A stretch of 64,000 bases of DNA, from the NCBI GenBank assembly GCA_048266425.1, contig JBLWZN010000010.1, positions 30,642 through 94,641 of the forward strand. The letters are read 5' to 3'. Shown piece by piece: positions 35,001 to 43,362 of the stretch. A model generated the notes under the pieces. It did no database searches. It was not told the DNA's origin and worked only from the letters and a program-made list of their open reading frames with translations. Made by a program: the position numbers and the translations under genes. Positions within the stretch are counted from its first letter, which is position 1, and each line of letters begins with the position of its first letter. The stretch comes from Cerina sp048266425. GTDB taxonomy: Bacteria; Bacteroidota; Bacteroidia; Flavobacteriales; Flavobacteriaceae.

Positions 35001-36440
35001 ATTCTGCAAGGAACCAAAAGACGGATACGCCCCATTATGTTAACTGCCTTTACCGATGTCCTAGGGTTTTTGCCCATGGCACTTTCCACCTCGGCAGGCG
35101 CCGAAGTTCAGCGGCCCTTGGCAACGGTTGTAATTGGTGGACTCCTTACGGCTACCCTATTGACCTTGTTCGTACTACCTATTCTTTACCATTGGGTGGA
35201 AAAGCGTTCGGGAAAGTTCGAGTTTAATAAAAAATGGATATTGGCAACGGGGATTTTTATATTCGTCCTGGCAAACCCCACCAACCTGCAAGCGCAACAA
35301 CAGCCTAATACTGTACCTGAAATTGGTTTGTTGGAAGCTGTGCAGATTTCAAAAGAAAACTATCCTCTATTAAAACAGAGGGTTTTGGAAATTGAGAAGG
35401 AGGAACGATTGAAACATACAACCCTAGATCTAGGAACTACGGAAGTCTTTACTGGAGGGGAAGAAATCAACGACGAAAGAGGTATTTACACTCTTGTCGG
35501 GATAGGTCAAAAAAATATGCAGATTTTTGAAACCACCGCTAAAAAACGGCTTCAGGAACAACGTGTCCTACTGGCCACTAGTAATTACGAACTGTCCCAA
35601 CTTCAAGTAGAAAAGGAGGTAAAACAGGCTTGGGCATCCGCTATGCTTGCAAGAAAAGAGGTTCGATTGTATGCCGAATTGGACTCTATTTTTGTCGATT
35701 TCTCCAGAGAGGTGAAGCTTAAATATGAAGTGGAGGCTATTTCCAAATTGGAATATCTTTCGGCTAAAAATAAGGCTTTACAGATTAATAATAAAAAGGA
35801 ACAAGCTCTTAACGATTATATAATCGCATTGGAAAAACTGAACCTTTGGCTTGCTTCCGATACCTTATATGCAGTTACGGATGAATTTGAAATGGATTTC
35901 GAAATTATTGATACAACAGATTTAAAAATCCATCCAGAAATGTCCTTGGCACGGAATAAAATGGACGAGGCCGATGCAAGTTACAAAGCGATCAAGGCAC
36001 ATAACTTGCCCAAACTAAACCTGCAAGGCGGATTGCAAACCGTAAATGGAGATAATGGTTTTTATAGCTATCAGGCCGGCATTTCCGTTCCTTTTTTATC
36101 AGGGGATATCAGATCTCAAGTAAAAACGGCCGAAATTAATAAACAGATTGCCGAATTGGATGCAACGCTCATGGAACGCGAGGTGACCTCTAAATTCAAT
36201 CAAGCTAAATCTGAATATGAAAAATGGAAATCCTCGTGGCTTTTTTATAAAATCCAAGTGGTACCCTTGGCCAAGGAACAACGAAACGGTGCATTGCTGG
36301 CCTATAAGGAAGGTGCCATTGACTATACCGGCTTTACCCAAATCGTGGAAGAAGCTATCCAGTCCGAACTCGATGCCCAACAAGCCTTGAGCAACTATCT
36401 ATCAAGTTTATTTCAAATCCAATATTTTCAAAAAAATTAG
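32019..36440 (+). CDS. czcA: CzcA-type heavy-metal RND pump fused to a TolC-like outer-membrane channel
   Basis: Fusion protein of 1473 residues. Residues 1 to about 1065 are a CusA/CzcA RND pump with two sets of membrane helices and two large periplasmic loops. The TM4 motif AIDFGIIVDGAVIIVE (Asp400, Asp406, Glu413) is the HME1 signature of Zn/Co/Cd/Ni exporters. After KRSGKFEFNKKW a hydrophobic stretch (1074-1085) leads to LQA-QQQ at 1090-1095, shaped like a signal peptide. Residues 1093-1473 are a complete TolC-family protein (381 residues, helical, EIGLLEAVQISKENYPLL start). The adaptor gene follows by 3 bp. The copper block downstream encodes the same parts as separate genes. Confidence 0.92.
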   Translation: MINKIIDFSINNKFIIGLFTFALIGFGIWSMTKVPIDAVPDITNNQVQVITQAPNLGTEEIEQFVTYPVELALSNLPEVQEIRSISRFGLSVVTIVFNDNAGTYLPRQLVSEKLPEIRQQIPKGFGQPVMGPISTGLGEIYQYTLDVDEAHKDKYDITQLRTFQDWIVRRQMAMVPGVIEVNAFGGKIKQYEVAINPNELRAIGLSIADVFEALENNNQNTGGAYIEKNHQANFIRGEGLAKSIPDIENIVVKTINKIPIRIKDIAKVSIGSAIRYGALTKDGKGETVGGMILMLKGANSNEVINNVKERVVQIQKSLPEGVTIKPFLDRSELISKTTGTVTKNLLEGGLIVIFVLVLLLGNWRGGLIVASTIPLSLLFAFILMNIFDVWANLMSLGAIDFGIIVDGAVIIVESTVFLLGSRLGKTKSLSPKDKDALVADSSKKMMNTAFFGQLIILIVFIPILALEGVEGKMFKPMALTFIFAMIGAMVLCLTYVPMISALILPSTPFGSLPDSDIQEGDQGPNTPLTGTIDKTRDNRRRSYGDRFVHWVERKYEPLLSKSLQKGKWIIGIALALFVLTIYAFTRLGGEFIPQLDEGDIAFHDILKPGSSLSESIATTTKIEQIIKAQFPEAESVISRIGVADVPTDPMPMDMADVFIILKDPSEWISASSKGELIDKIKEAISIVPGVNYEFTQPIEMRFNELITGVREDVAIKLFGDDLDILASKGAEIGNLVKNIPGVADMKVESISGQPQISINYDRRKLAQYGLQINSLNSTIQAAFAGGHAGVIFEGEKRFDLVVRLDKQNRTDISDVKDLYVNLPNGSQIPLREVAEISYKPGPMQISRDNTNRRTYVGINIRDRDVKSVVEDIKSRLDEKLKLPPGYYIRYGGAFENLERASNRLRTVVPIALFLIFILIYFALKSLPQTLMIYMAIPMATIGGVFALWLRDMPFSISAGVGFIVLFGVAVLNGLVMISGLNELKQEGKMNLKERILQGTKRRIRPIMLTAFTDVLGFLPMALSTSAGAEVQRPLATVVIGGLLTATLLTLFVLPILYHWVEKRSGKFEFNKKWILATGIFIFVLANPTNLQAQQQPNTVPEIGLLEAVQISKENYPLLKQRVLEIEKEERLKHTTLDLGTTEVFTGGEEINDERGIYTLVGIGQKNMQIFETTAKKRLQEQRVLLATSNYELSQLQVEKEVKQAWASAMLARKEVRLYAELDSIFVDFSREVKLKYEVEAISKLEYLSAKNKALQINNKKEQALNDYIIALEKLNLWLASDTLYAVTDEFEMDFEIIDTTDLKIHPEMSLARNKMDEADASYKAIKAHNLPKLNLQGGLQTVNGDNGFYSYQAGISVPFLSGDIRSQVKTAEINKQIAELDATLMEREVTSKFNQAKSEYEKWKSSWLFYKIQVVPLAKEQRNGALLAYKEGAIDYTGFTQIVEEAIQSELDAQQALSNYLSSLFQIQYFQKN

Positions 36441-36443
36441 AAA

Positions 36444-37628
36444 ATGAAAAATTTTAGCCAAAAAATTATTTTTCTCCTATTTATATGCCTAGTGGCAGTT
36501 TCGTGTGGAAATACTAAAAAGAACAACGAGGAAGATGTTCACGGACACGAAGAGGAAAATCACGACCAAATGGAAGAAGTAATGCTTACCGCCCATCAAT
36601 TCGATGTGTTAAATATGAAGGTCGACACCCTGTCCAGGAGATCCATGAGCGCTTATGTGGAAGCCAATGGACAGTTGGAGGTACCTCCGCAAAACGAAGC
36701 TTCCATTACTAGTGTGGTGGGAGCCAACGTGGTTTCCATCCAAGTAATAGAAGGGGATAAGGTGCAGAAAGGGCAAATTGTGGCTTTCCTATCCCATCCC
36801 AGTATCATCCAAATGCAGACCGACTATCTGAACGCGTTCAATAATAGCATTTATTTAAATAAAGACTACGAGCGTCAAAAAAAGTTGTACGAGGCGGGTT
36901 TAGGTTCTGGAATGAGCTACCAAAAAACAGAAGCAAAATATGATGCTTCCAAGGCTTTGATAAAAGGTATGGAAGCTCAACTAAAATTACTTCAACTAGA
37001 TCCCGCTGGCATCCGTCAAGGAACTATTTATCAAAAAGTGGCCCTTAAAAGTCCAATTGAAGGCTTCGTACAAAAGGTTAGGGTCAAAACCGGGCAATAC
37101 GTTGCTCCGGAAACAGAACTTTTTGAAATAGTGAACACACATCATGTCCACGCCGATCTAATGGTATTTGAAAAGGATGTAAACAAGGTGAAGGAAGGAC
37201 AAACGGTTCGTTTTCAGTTACAATCCCTTTCCGATCAAGAATTTACGGCAAAGATATACGCAGTTGGCAAAACCTTTGAAGATAACCCAAAGGCCATCCA
37301 CATTCATGCGGACATAGAAAATAAAAGAGGGAATTTAATTCCCGGGATGTACATCCAAGGAAAAATAATAGTAGATAGCACCAAAACCCAGGCCCTACCG
37401 GAAAGTGCTATTGTAAAGGATGGTGATAAATTTTTTGTATTTTCGGTAGAGAAAGAAAATGAGGATTGGAGCTTTAAACCGGTTGAAGTTTTTAAAGGCA
37501 TCGAAGATGATAGTTGGACCGCTGTGACATTCCCTATAAAAATACTTTCCGGGACACAATTTGCACAAAACAATGCCTATTATCTTTTGGCGGAAATGAA
37601 AAAGGGAGAGGCTGAGCATCCACATTAA
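36444..37628 (+). CDS. czcB: Periplasmic adaptor of the heavy-metal RND pump (CzcB-like lipoprotein)
   Basis: Membrane fusion protein of 394 residues that links the inner-membrane pump and the outer-membrane channel. Lipoprotein signal ending LVAVSC (Cys21), then an acidic His-rich segment (VHGHEEENHDQMEE), a probable metal-sampling site. The core has the lipoyl-like ASITSVVGANVVSIQVIEGDKVQKGQIVAFLSHPS, a helical hairpin (about 125-185), and the barrel VALKSPIEGFVQKVRVKTGQYV. It starts 3 bp after the RND-TolC gene and forms the complete efflux system with it. Confidence 0.92.
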   Translation: MKNFSQKIIFLLFICLVAVSCGNTKKNNEEDVHGHEEENHDQMEEVMLTAHQFDVLNMKVDTLSRRSMSAYVEANGQLEVPPQNEASITSVVGANVVSIQVIEGDKVQKGQIVAFLSHPSIIQMQTDYLNAFNNSIYLNKDYERQKKLYEAGLGSGMSYQKTEAKYDASKALIKGMEAQLKLLQLDPAGIRQGTIYQKVALKSPIEGFVQKVRVKTGQYVAPETELFEIVNTHHVHADLMVFEKDVNKVKEGQTVRFQLQSLSDQEFTAKIYAVGKTFEDNPKAIHIHADIENKRGNLIPGMYIQGKIIVDSTKTQALPESAIVKDGDKFFVFSVEKENEDWSFKPVEVFKGIEDDSWTAVTFPIKILSGTQFAQNNAYYLLAEMKKGEAEHPH

Positions 37629-37835
37629 AAATGTCAAAAGACCTGTTCTTAACCCAATGAATTAAATATTCCACATTGGATAAATTCTTAGGTTCTTAAT
37701 TGCTGGTCCTCCATTATTTCCAAGAAGTGGTACCGATGGCGGAGGATTAAAGGTAATTAGTATGACCTTTTAAGTTTGCTGACCTGTAATACACTTCTGT
37801 GAATCTCTTAGGATTCAGTCACAAAAACAAAAAGC

Positions 37836-38258
37836 ATGACACAAAAAATAGAACATTTACTGGAAAAACAAGGCATCCGTCCCACGGCAATGCGGATTTT
37901 AATCTATAAATTCTTGGTTGAAAAAGAGGTGGCCGTAGCCCTTACGGATATAGAAAACGCATTTTCCAAAGCCGATAGGACAACCTTATACCGAAGCATA
38001 AAGACCTTTGAAGAAAAAGGAATCGTACATCCGATAGAGGATGGCACGGGGATCATGAAATATGCACTTTGTGAGGATGGCTGTAATTGCGAGATAGACA
38101 CCGACCTACACCTGCACTTTCACTGCACCACCTGCAATGAGACCGTTTGCCTTACCGAACATAAAATCCCACATATCAATTTGCCATCAGGGTTCACAGC
38201 GGAAAACGTAAACCTTGTTGTGAAGGGGATTTGCGATAAGTGCAGCATTCAATCATAG
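37836..38258 (+). CDS. Fur-family metalloregulator
   Basis: Repressor of 140 residues. Winged-helix DNA-binding half (GIRPTAMRILIYKFLVEKE, then SKADRTTLYRSIKTFEEKGIV, where the recognition helix lies). The C-terminal dimerisation half has DLHLHFHCTTCNETVCL and GICDKCSIQS; the two CxxC pairs form the structural zinc site. His/Asp residues of the regulatory site are in HLHFH. It could be Zur-like or Fur-like. Standing between a Zn/Co/Cd-type pump and a Zn/Cd ATPase, a zinc response is the better guess. A heptad hairpin separates it from the ATPase gene. Confidence 0.88.
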   Translation: MTQKIEHLLEKQGIRPTAMRILIYKFLVEKEVAVALTDIENAFSKADRTTLYRSIKTFEEKGIVHPIEDGTGIMKYALCEDGCNCEIDTDLHLHFHCTTCNETVCLTEHKIPHINLPSGFTAENVNLVVKGICDKCSIQS

Positions 38259-38260
38259 GA

Positions 38261-38345
38261 GCCAAGAACCTAGAGTCAAGGGACAAAACATAATTTTGTT
38301 GGGTTTGGTGTCTTGTTTCTAGTTTCTTGGTTCTTACGTCTTATT
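38261..38345. repeat. Heptad-repeat hairpin between the Fur gene and the Zn/Cd ATPase gene
   Basis: Left arm units GCCAAGA, ACCTAGA, GTCAAGG and GACAAAA (38261-38288) step by exactly 7 bases. Right arm units tcttgtt, tctagtt, tcttggt, tcttacg and tcttatt (38311-38345) step by 7 and are the reverse complements in kind (AACAAGA, AACTAGA, ACCAAGA...). The two arrays can pair as a long imperfect hairpin around an AT-rich centre. Confidence 0.8.
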
Positions 38346-38401
38346 TCAAAATGCACTTCCATTGCATCGGACACTTCCCGACCTTTGGGTTTTATAAAAT
38401 T

Positions 38402-40372
38402 ATGGAAGCTTTAGAAACCCAAAAGGAACAGGCAGCATGTTCTACTTCAACGGCCAATAGCTGTTGCTGTGAACCTGCCCATAGCCAAAATGAACATGCC
38501 ACCGAAGTCACAGGCTATAAAAGTTATCTCCCGGCCATACTCAGTTTTGTCATGCTACTTCTAGGACTGATAGCCGATCATTTTGTAAAGCTACCACTTT
38601 TCAAAGATTGGGTCCGAATTGGTTGGTATACCATAGCGTATCTCCCAGTGGGATGGCCAGTGATGGTCGAAGGGTGGGAAAGCATTAAAAAAGGCGATTT
38701 TTTTACAGAGTTTCTATTAATGACCATCGCAACCATCGGGGCATTTGCCATTGGCCAGTATCCGGAGGGCGTGGCCGTAATGCTTTTCTATGCGGTTGGT
38801 GAACTCTTCCAAGGGGCGGCCGTAAGAAAGGCCCGTGGAAATATTAAGGCGCTGTTGGATGTACGTCCAAACTCCGCCCTGGTGTATCGCAATGGCAACT
38901 ATGTCGAAATAAACCCTGACGAGGTAAAAATTGGCGAAAGGATCCAAGTGCGGGTGGGGGAGAAAATACCGTTGGATGGCAAACTATTGTCCGACAAAGC
39001 CGTGGTGAACACGGCCGCCATCACAGGGGAGAGTAAACCCGATGCCATAGGTAAAGGAAACCCTGTTTTTGCAGGAAGTATAAACCTTGAAGGAGTCATA
39101 GAAATAGAATCCACCAAATTGTTCAATGACAGCTCAATAGCCAGAATATTGGATCTTGTTCAGAATGCCACCGCCCGGAAGTCAAAAACGGAACTCTTTA
39201 TTCGAAAATTCGCGCGGGTATACACCCCTATCGTGGTCTTTTTGGCTATTGGCCTAACCCTTCTCCCCTACTTTTTTGTCGATGATTACGTGTTTAGGGA
39301 TTGGCTGTACAGAGCTTTGATATTTTTAGTGGTTTCCTGTCCCTGCGCCTTGGTCATTTCTATTCCATTAGGGTATTTTGGCGGACTGGGGGCAGCGTCC
39401 CGCAACGGCATTTTGTTCAAGGGAGCGTCCTTTTTGGATGCAATCACCAGGGTCAATACAGTGGTCATGGACAAGACCGGCACGATTACCAAAGGGGTAT
39501 TTAAGATTAAGGACATTAAAACCTATACGGGGACCGAGGAAGAAATAATGTCCTATCTCTTGGCGATCGAAGCGCAATCTACCCATCCGATCGCCCGGGC
39601 CATAATGGATTATAAGGTTGGGGGGGAAGGTTTCAGTGCCTCCGATGTCATGGAGATAGCCGGAAAGGGCTTAAAGGGAACCGTTAATGGTAAATCCGTT
39701 TTGGCGGGTAACAAATCCTTAATGGACACCAATAATATTGAAGTTCCTGCCGAAACCGATTCTATTGTTGAATCGATCGTAATGGTCGCTATTAACGGCA
39801 AATTTGCAGGTTATGTAACCATTGCTGACGAATTGAAGGACGATGCCCACCTAGCCGTAAAACAGATTCGCGATTTGGGGATCCGGCAAATCATCATGCT
39901 GTCGGGAGATAAGGTTTCCATAACCGAAAAAATTGGGAAAGAGCTAGGTTTGGATAAAGTCATGGGAGGATTGTTTCCAGAAGATAAACTGAATGAAGTG
40001 GAATCCCTAAAGGAGATCCCGAACACCAAGTTGGCTTTTGTGGGCGACGGTATTAACGATGCCCCGGTTTTGGCGGCAAGTGACGTGGGTATCGCCATGG
40101 GTGGCCTTGGTAGCGATGTGGCCATTGAGACCGCGGACATCATCATACAGACCGACCATCCCTCTAAAATCGCCAAAGCCATCCGGATAGGACGATCTAC
40201 AAGACACATTGTATGGCAGAACATAGCTTTGGCTTTTGGCGTTAAATTCATAGTCCTGCTTATGGGCGCCCTGGGCATGGCCACAATGTGGGGGGCCGTT
40301 TTTGCGGATGTTGGGGTTGCATTGTTGGCTGTTTTAAACGCTGTACGGCTGCAACGGATGGAGTGGAAATAG
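38402..40372 (+). CDS. zntA: P1B-2 type Zn/Cd/Pb-exporting ATPase
   Basis: Inner-membrane metal pump of 656 residues. There is no HMA domain; the N-terminus has a short Cys/His cluster (ACSTSTANSCCCEPAHSQNEH). Core motifs: transmembrane CPC in VSCPCALVISIPLG (about residue 311), TGES, phosphorylation DKTGT (Asp near 357), and hinge GDGINDAP. TM7 has a Lys (FGVKFIVLL, near 615) and TM8 an Asp (FADVGVALLAVLN, near 635), the pair that defines Zn/Cd/Pb specificity. I chose ATG 38402 (MEALETQK); a GTG at 38327 would extend into the hairpin repeat. Likely controlled by the adjacent Fur-family gene. Confidence 0.92.
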   Translation: MEALETQKEQAACSTSTANSCCCEPAHSQNEHATEVTGYKSYLPAILSFVMLLLGLIADHFVKLPLFKDWVRIGWYTIAYLPVGWPVMVEGWESIKKGDFFTEFLLMTIATIGAFAIGQYPEGVAVMLFYAVGELFQGAAVRKARGNIKALLDVRPNSALVYRNGNYVEINPDEVKIGERIQVRVGEKIPLDGKLLSDKAVVNTAAITGESKPDAIGKGNPVFAGSINLEGVIEIESTKLFNDSSIARILDLVQNATARKSKTELFIRKFARVYTPIVVFLAIGLTLLPYFFVDDYVFRDWLYRALIFLVVSCPCALVISIPLGYFGGLGAASRNGILFKGASFLDAITRVNTVVMDKTGTITKGVFKIKDIKTYTGTEEEIMSYLLAIEAQSTHPIARAIMDYKVGGEGFSASDVMEIAGKGLKGTVNGKSVLAGNKSLMDTNNIEVPAETDSIVESIVMVAINGKFAGYVTIADELKDDAHLAVKQIRDLGIRQIIMLSGDKVSITEKIGKELGLDKVMGGLFPEDKLNEVESLKEIPNTKLAFVGDGINDAPVLAASDVGIAMGGLGSDVAIETADIIIQTDHPSKIAKAIRIGRSTRHIVWQNIALAFGVKFIVLLMGALGMATMWGAVFADVGVALLAVLNAVRLQRMEWK

Positions 40373-40437
40373 AACTTCCAAATGCTTTCAATATACTATT
40401 TTGTGTTTTTAAAATTCGGGCTTGATCAAAATTGTAA

Positions 40438-40463
40438 TACCTTTGTTTATATTTAGTCTAAAT
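40438..40463 (+). promoter_or_regulatory. -7 box with overlapping 13-bp palindrome before the cytochrome c/FTR1 gene
   Basis: TACCTTTG (40438-40445) matches the Bacteroidetes -7 consensus, and ATTTAG-T-CTAAAT (40451-40463), a perfect palindrome with 6-base arms, lies 5 bases downstream, where transcription would start. A metalloregulator bound here would block initiation. Which protein binds (DtxR-like or Fur-like) is not shown by the sequence. Confidence 0.5.
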
Positions 40464-40495
40464 AAACATCTTTTACAATTTTAAGCTTGTCATCC

Positions 40496-42439
40496 ATGAA
40501 AATACAAGCGTATCCAAAGACGATAATCGCTGTTGTTTTATATTTCTTTTTTGTGGCATTCCAAGTTTCGTCCCAAGAAACTAATGTCCAAATACAGAAT
40601 GCAATCCACCTACTGGACTATCTATCCAAAGATTATCCAGCTGCCATTGACCAAGGCAAGGTCATAGATAAAGTGGAATATGCCGAAATGCAGGAGTTTA
40701 GTCAAAAGATATTCCTCTTCGCACAAGGCATATCCATGGACGATAGTACAAAAGACACCGTCCTAGCCGACCTCGGCCATTTAAAATCCCTTGTGCTTGG
40801 GAAAGCTCCCCATCAAGCTATCAAAACGTTGGCGGAAAATACAAAATGGACAATTATTAATGCCACCGGCTATGAAGTTTCGCCTTTGATATGGCCGGAT
40901 CAAGAAAATGGTCAAGTGCTTTATAATCAGAACTGTTTTCAATGCCATGGCCCAAAAGGCGATGGAAACGGACCCATGGCAAAGGGTATAAATCCGGCAC
41001 CCACCAACTTTCTGGACGATACCCTTATGGTCGCCTCCTCTCCCCTGGGAGCCTACAATACCATCAAACTGGGCGTAGCTGGAACTGCTATGCGCGCCTT
41101 TCCCGAACTCACGGATAAAGAGGCCTGGGACCTGGCATTCTATATCAAATCTTTGCGGTTTCAAAACAAGGAACCGGATATTGCCTCCCTTCAAAAAATA
41201 TTCGATGAGACAAAGGGACAGTTTTCATTAAAAGAAATAGCTACCCTATCCGACGGCGAACTGTTGCATAAATTGGGTTCGAATCCGCAATCAGGGAGAA
41301 AACTACAGGCCCTGCGAATTATATCGCCTTCTGGCCAGTCATCTAGCCTGGCCGTGGCAAGGGACTATCTACATCAAGCTTTGATCAGTTATAAGGATGG
41401 GGACCAGAATCAGGCCCGGCAGCAGGCTTTGAGTGCTTATCTAGAAGGAATAGAGCCCGTAGAGGTCCGTCTAAAGGCCAACGACCCCAAATTTACCTCC
41501 CAATTGGAACAAAAAATGATGGAGGTACGGCAAAGCGTTGAGCAAGGTAATAGCACGGAGGTGGTTCAGGAAAAAATCAACAACGCCCTCTCGGCCATCG
41601 GGGCCGCCGAGCAAATGATGGCCGATCAAAGGCTCAGCTACTGGCTTTCCTTCTTCTTGGCCGCTTCCATAATGTTAAGGGAAGGCCTGGAAGCGTTCTT
41701 GATCATTGCCCTCATTCTAGCCCTTATCCGCAGCACGGAGGGGGCCAAAAAAGCACTGCCCTACGTGCATGGAGGATGGATGGCCGCGGTTTTGGTCGGA
41801 ATTGCAGGCTGGTTCCTGTCCGATTGGATTATTGGAATAAGTGGTCAAAACAGGGAAATAATGGAGGGGGCAATCTCTTTGGTCGCGGTAATCGTCCTTG
41901 TATTTATTGGCTTTTGGCTTCATGACCATTCCCACACCAAGAAATGGAAGGAGTTCGTAGAAAATAGAATCGGAGCGCAATTACAGGGCAAGAATATGAT
42001 CGGACTCGGCGTCTTTTCATTTATGGTGGTGTTTAGGGAGGCGTTCGAATCTATCCTTTTTTTACAGGCGATCGGTTTGGAAACCCCAGTTGGCGAACGG
42101 TCCTCCATTGGGTTTGGGGTATTGGCGGCCTTTGCCCTAATTGCCGTGTTGGTTTTTATTTTTGTTAGATATTCCAAAAGAATCCCCGTAAGGCAACTTT
42201 TTCGTTACTCTTCCTGGGTCATTACGCTCCTGGCAGTAATTCTGATCGGAAAAGGTATCCACGCCATTCAAGAGGCCGGTTGGCTTTCAGTTACCGGTTT
42301 TTCCTTTTCCCCGAGGATAGATTGGTTGGGAATATATCCTACCACTGAATCCTTGATATCACAAATATTGTTGCTATGCCTTCTCTTGCTGATGTATCAT
42401 TTTAGCAATTCAAGAAATAAGGCGGGGCATGTAAAATAA
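40496..42439 (+). CDS. Cytochrome c/FTR1 family iron permease fusion
   Basis: Protein of 647 residues. A signal peptide (about 1-26) is followed by a helical stretch and a class I cytochrome c domain with CFQCH at residues 147-151 and a distal Met in GTAMRAFP. After a helical linker comes a seven-helix FTR1 permease domain (about 385-640) with REGLEA (near 394) and REAFES (near 513), the two iron-binding helices. In yeast FTR1 works with a ferroxidase; here the haem domain may supply or accept the electron. ATG 40496 is chosen over TTG 40487. It probably imports ferrous/ferric iron. Confidence 0.9.
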   Translation: MKIQAYPKTIIAVVLYFFFVAFQVSSQETNVQIQNAIHLLDYLSKDYPAAIDQGKVIDKVEYAEMQEFSQKIFLFAQGISMDDSTKDTVLADLGHLKSLVLGKAPHQAIKTLAENTKWTIINATGYEVSPLIWPDQENGQVLYNQNCFQCHGPKGDGNGPMAKGINPAPTNFLDDTLMVASSPLGAYNTIKLGVAGTAMRAFPELTDKEAWDLAFYIKSLRFQNKEPDIASLQKIFDETKGQFSLKEIATLSDGELLHKLGSNPQSGRKLQALRIISPSGQSSSLAVARDYLHQALISYKDGDQNQARQQALSAYLEGIEPVEVRLKANDPKFTSQLEQKMMEVRQSVEQGNSTEVVQEKINNALSAIGAAEQMMADQRLSYWLSFFLAASIMLREGLEAFLIIALILALIRSTEGAKKALPYVHGGWMAAVLVGIAGWFLSDWIIGISGQNREIMEGAISLVAVIVLVFIGFWLHDHSHTKKWKEFVENRIGAQLQGKNMIGLGVFSFMVVFREAFESILFLQAIGLETPVGERSSIGFGVLAAFALIAVLVFIFVRYSKRIPVRQLFRYSSWVITLLAVILIGKGIHAIQEAGWLSVTGFSFSPRIDWLGIYPTTESLISQILLLCLLLLMYHFSNSRNKAGHVK

Positions 42440-42613
42440 TGGAGCGCCCGCCAAATTTAAAAATATCCCTACACCGTCGTCTAAGTACCGTATTTGCTTA
42501 TTTGCTGCATAGAACATTGGGTTTAAAGTAGAACCGAAACCCTATGGATAGTGGGAATATATTTGTAATATTACACCGAACACTTATTTAAATGGTTCAT
42601 TTTATAGATCCCT

Positions 42614-43225
42614 ATGCCTTTTAAAAAATTAAATTCCGATATAAAAGAGTCGCTGGAAAGACTCCAAATTACAACGCCCACTCCTTTTCAGCACAGCAGT
42701 ATTCCTGTAATAAAAAGCGGGGCCAACGTCTATTGTGTGGCACCAAAAAATAGTGGAAAAACAACCACGCTCATTCTTACAACCTTGCATATATTAAAAT
42801 GTGAAGCGATTGGCAATGCACCACGGGCCGTAGTCGTGGTAGAAAATAAAGAAAAGGCCATGGAATTGTACCATGCCTTCTTATCCTTTACCAAAAATAA
42901 TTCATTACGGGTTTTTGTAGGGTATGAGGAACTGCATATAGATGTGCAAAAATCGGAAATCTTCGAGGGTATAGACATTCTTATTTCCACTGTCAAGTCA
43001 ATGAACAGGTTGTTCTTGTTAAACGGGGTAAATACGGCCCACTTAAAGATATTTAGTATAGACGACGCCGAATTTCTACTTCCCAGTTCAGAGACCAGCA
43101 CCATTCTTTCCCTAACACAAAGCATTAAAAAATGCCAGTATGTACTATACTCTGAAAAATTAGATCCTAGATTAAAACATTTTGAATCTTATTTTATGGA
43201 ACCCTCCAAAGTTGTTCAAATATAA
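42614..43225 (+). CDS. Degenerate single-domain DEAD-box-helicase-like protein
   Basis: Protein of 203 residues matching only the first RecA domain of DEAD-box helicases. A Q-motif-like segment is present (TTPTPFQHSSIP), but the P-loop reads APKNSGKTT instead of AQTGTGKT, motif Ib is ISTVKS instead of TPGR, motif II is IDDAEF instead of DEAD, and motif III is LYSEK instead of SAT. There is no second RecA domain before the stop, and the downstream sequence does not resume it. Lys of the P-loop is kept, so ATP binding is possible, but helicase activity is unlikely. It stands alone between iron and copper genes. Its role is unknown. Confidence 0.72.
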   Translation: MPFKKLNSDIKESLERLQITTPTPFQHSSIPVIKSGANVYCVAPKNSGKTTTLILTTLHILKCEAIGNAPRAVVVVENKEKAMELYHAFLSFTKNNSLRVFVGYEELHIDVQKSEIFEGIDILISTVKSMNRLFLLNGVNTAHLKIFSIDDAEFLLPSSETSTILSLTQSIKKCQYVLYSEKLDPRLKHFESYFMEPSKVVQI

Positions 43226-43347
43226 ATTTTAAGGGTATCCCGTTTTTGGAAGACACCTCAATATTGAAAAACAAAAATCTAGGGGGTCTATCCACAATCC
43301 AAACCCCAAATTTTCGTTAACAAAGGACAACTTTGCCCATTTTTTGC

Positions 43348-43355
43348 TAATTTTG
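43348..43355 (+). promoter_or_regulatory. -7-like box directly before the HYC_CC_PP gene
   Basis: TAATTTTG ends 7 bases before the GTG start at 43363, implying a very short or absent leader, as for the DUF6660 gene. No well-spaced -33 was found. Confidence 0.35.
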
Positions 43356-43362
43356 CATTTAC

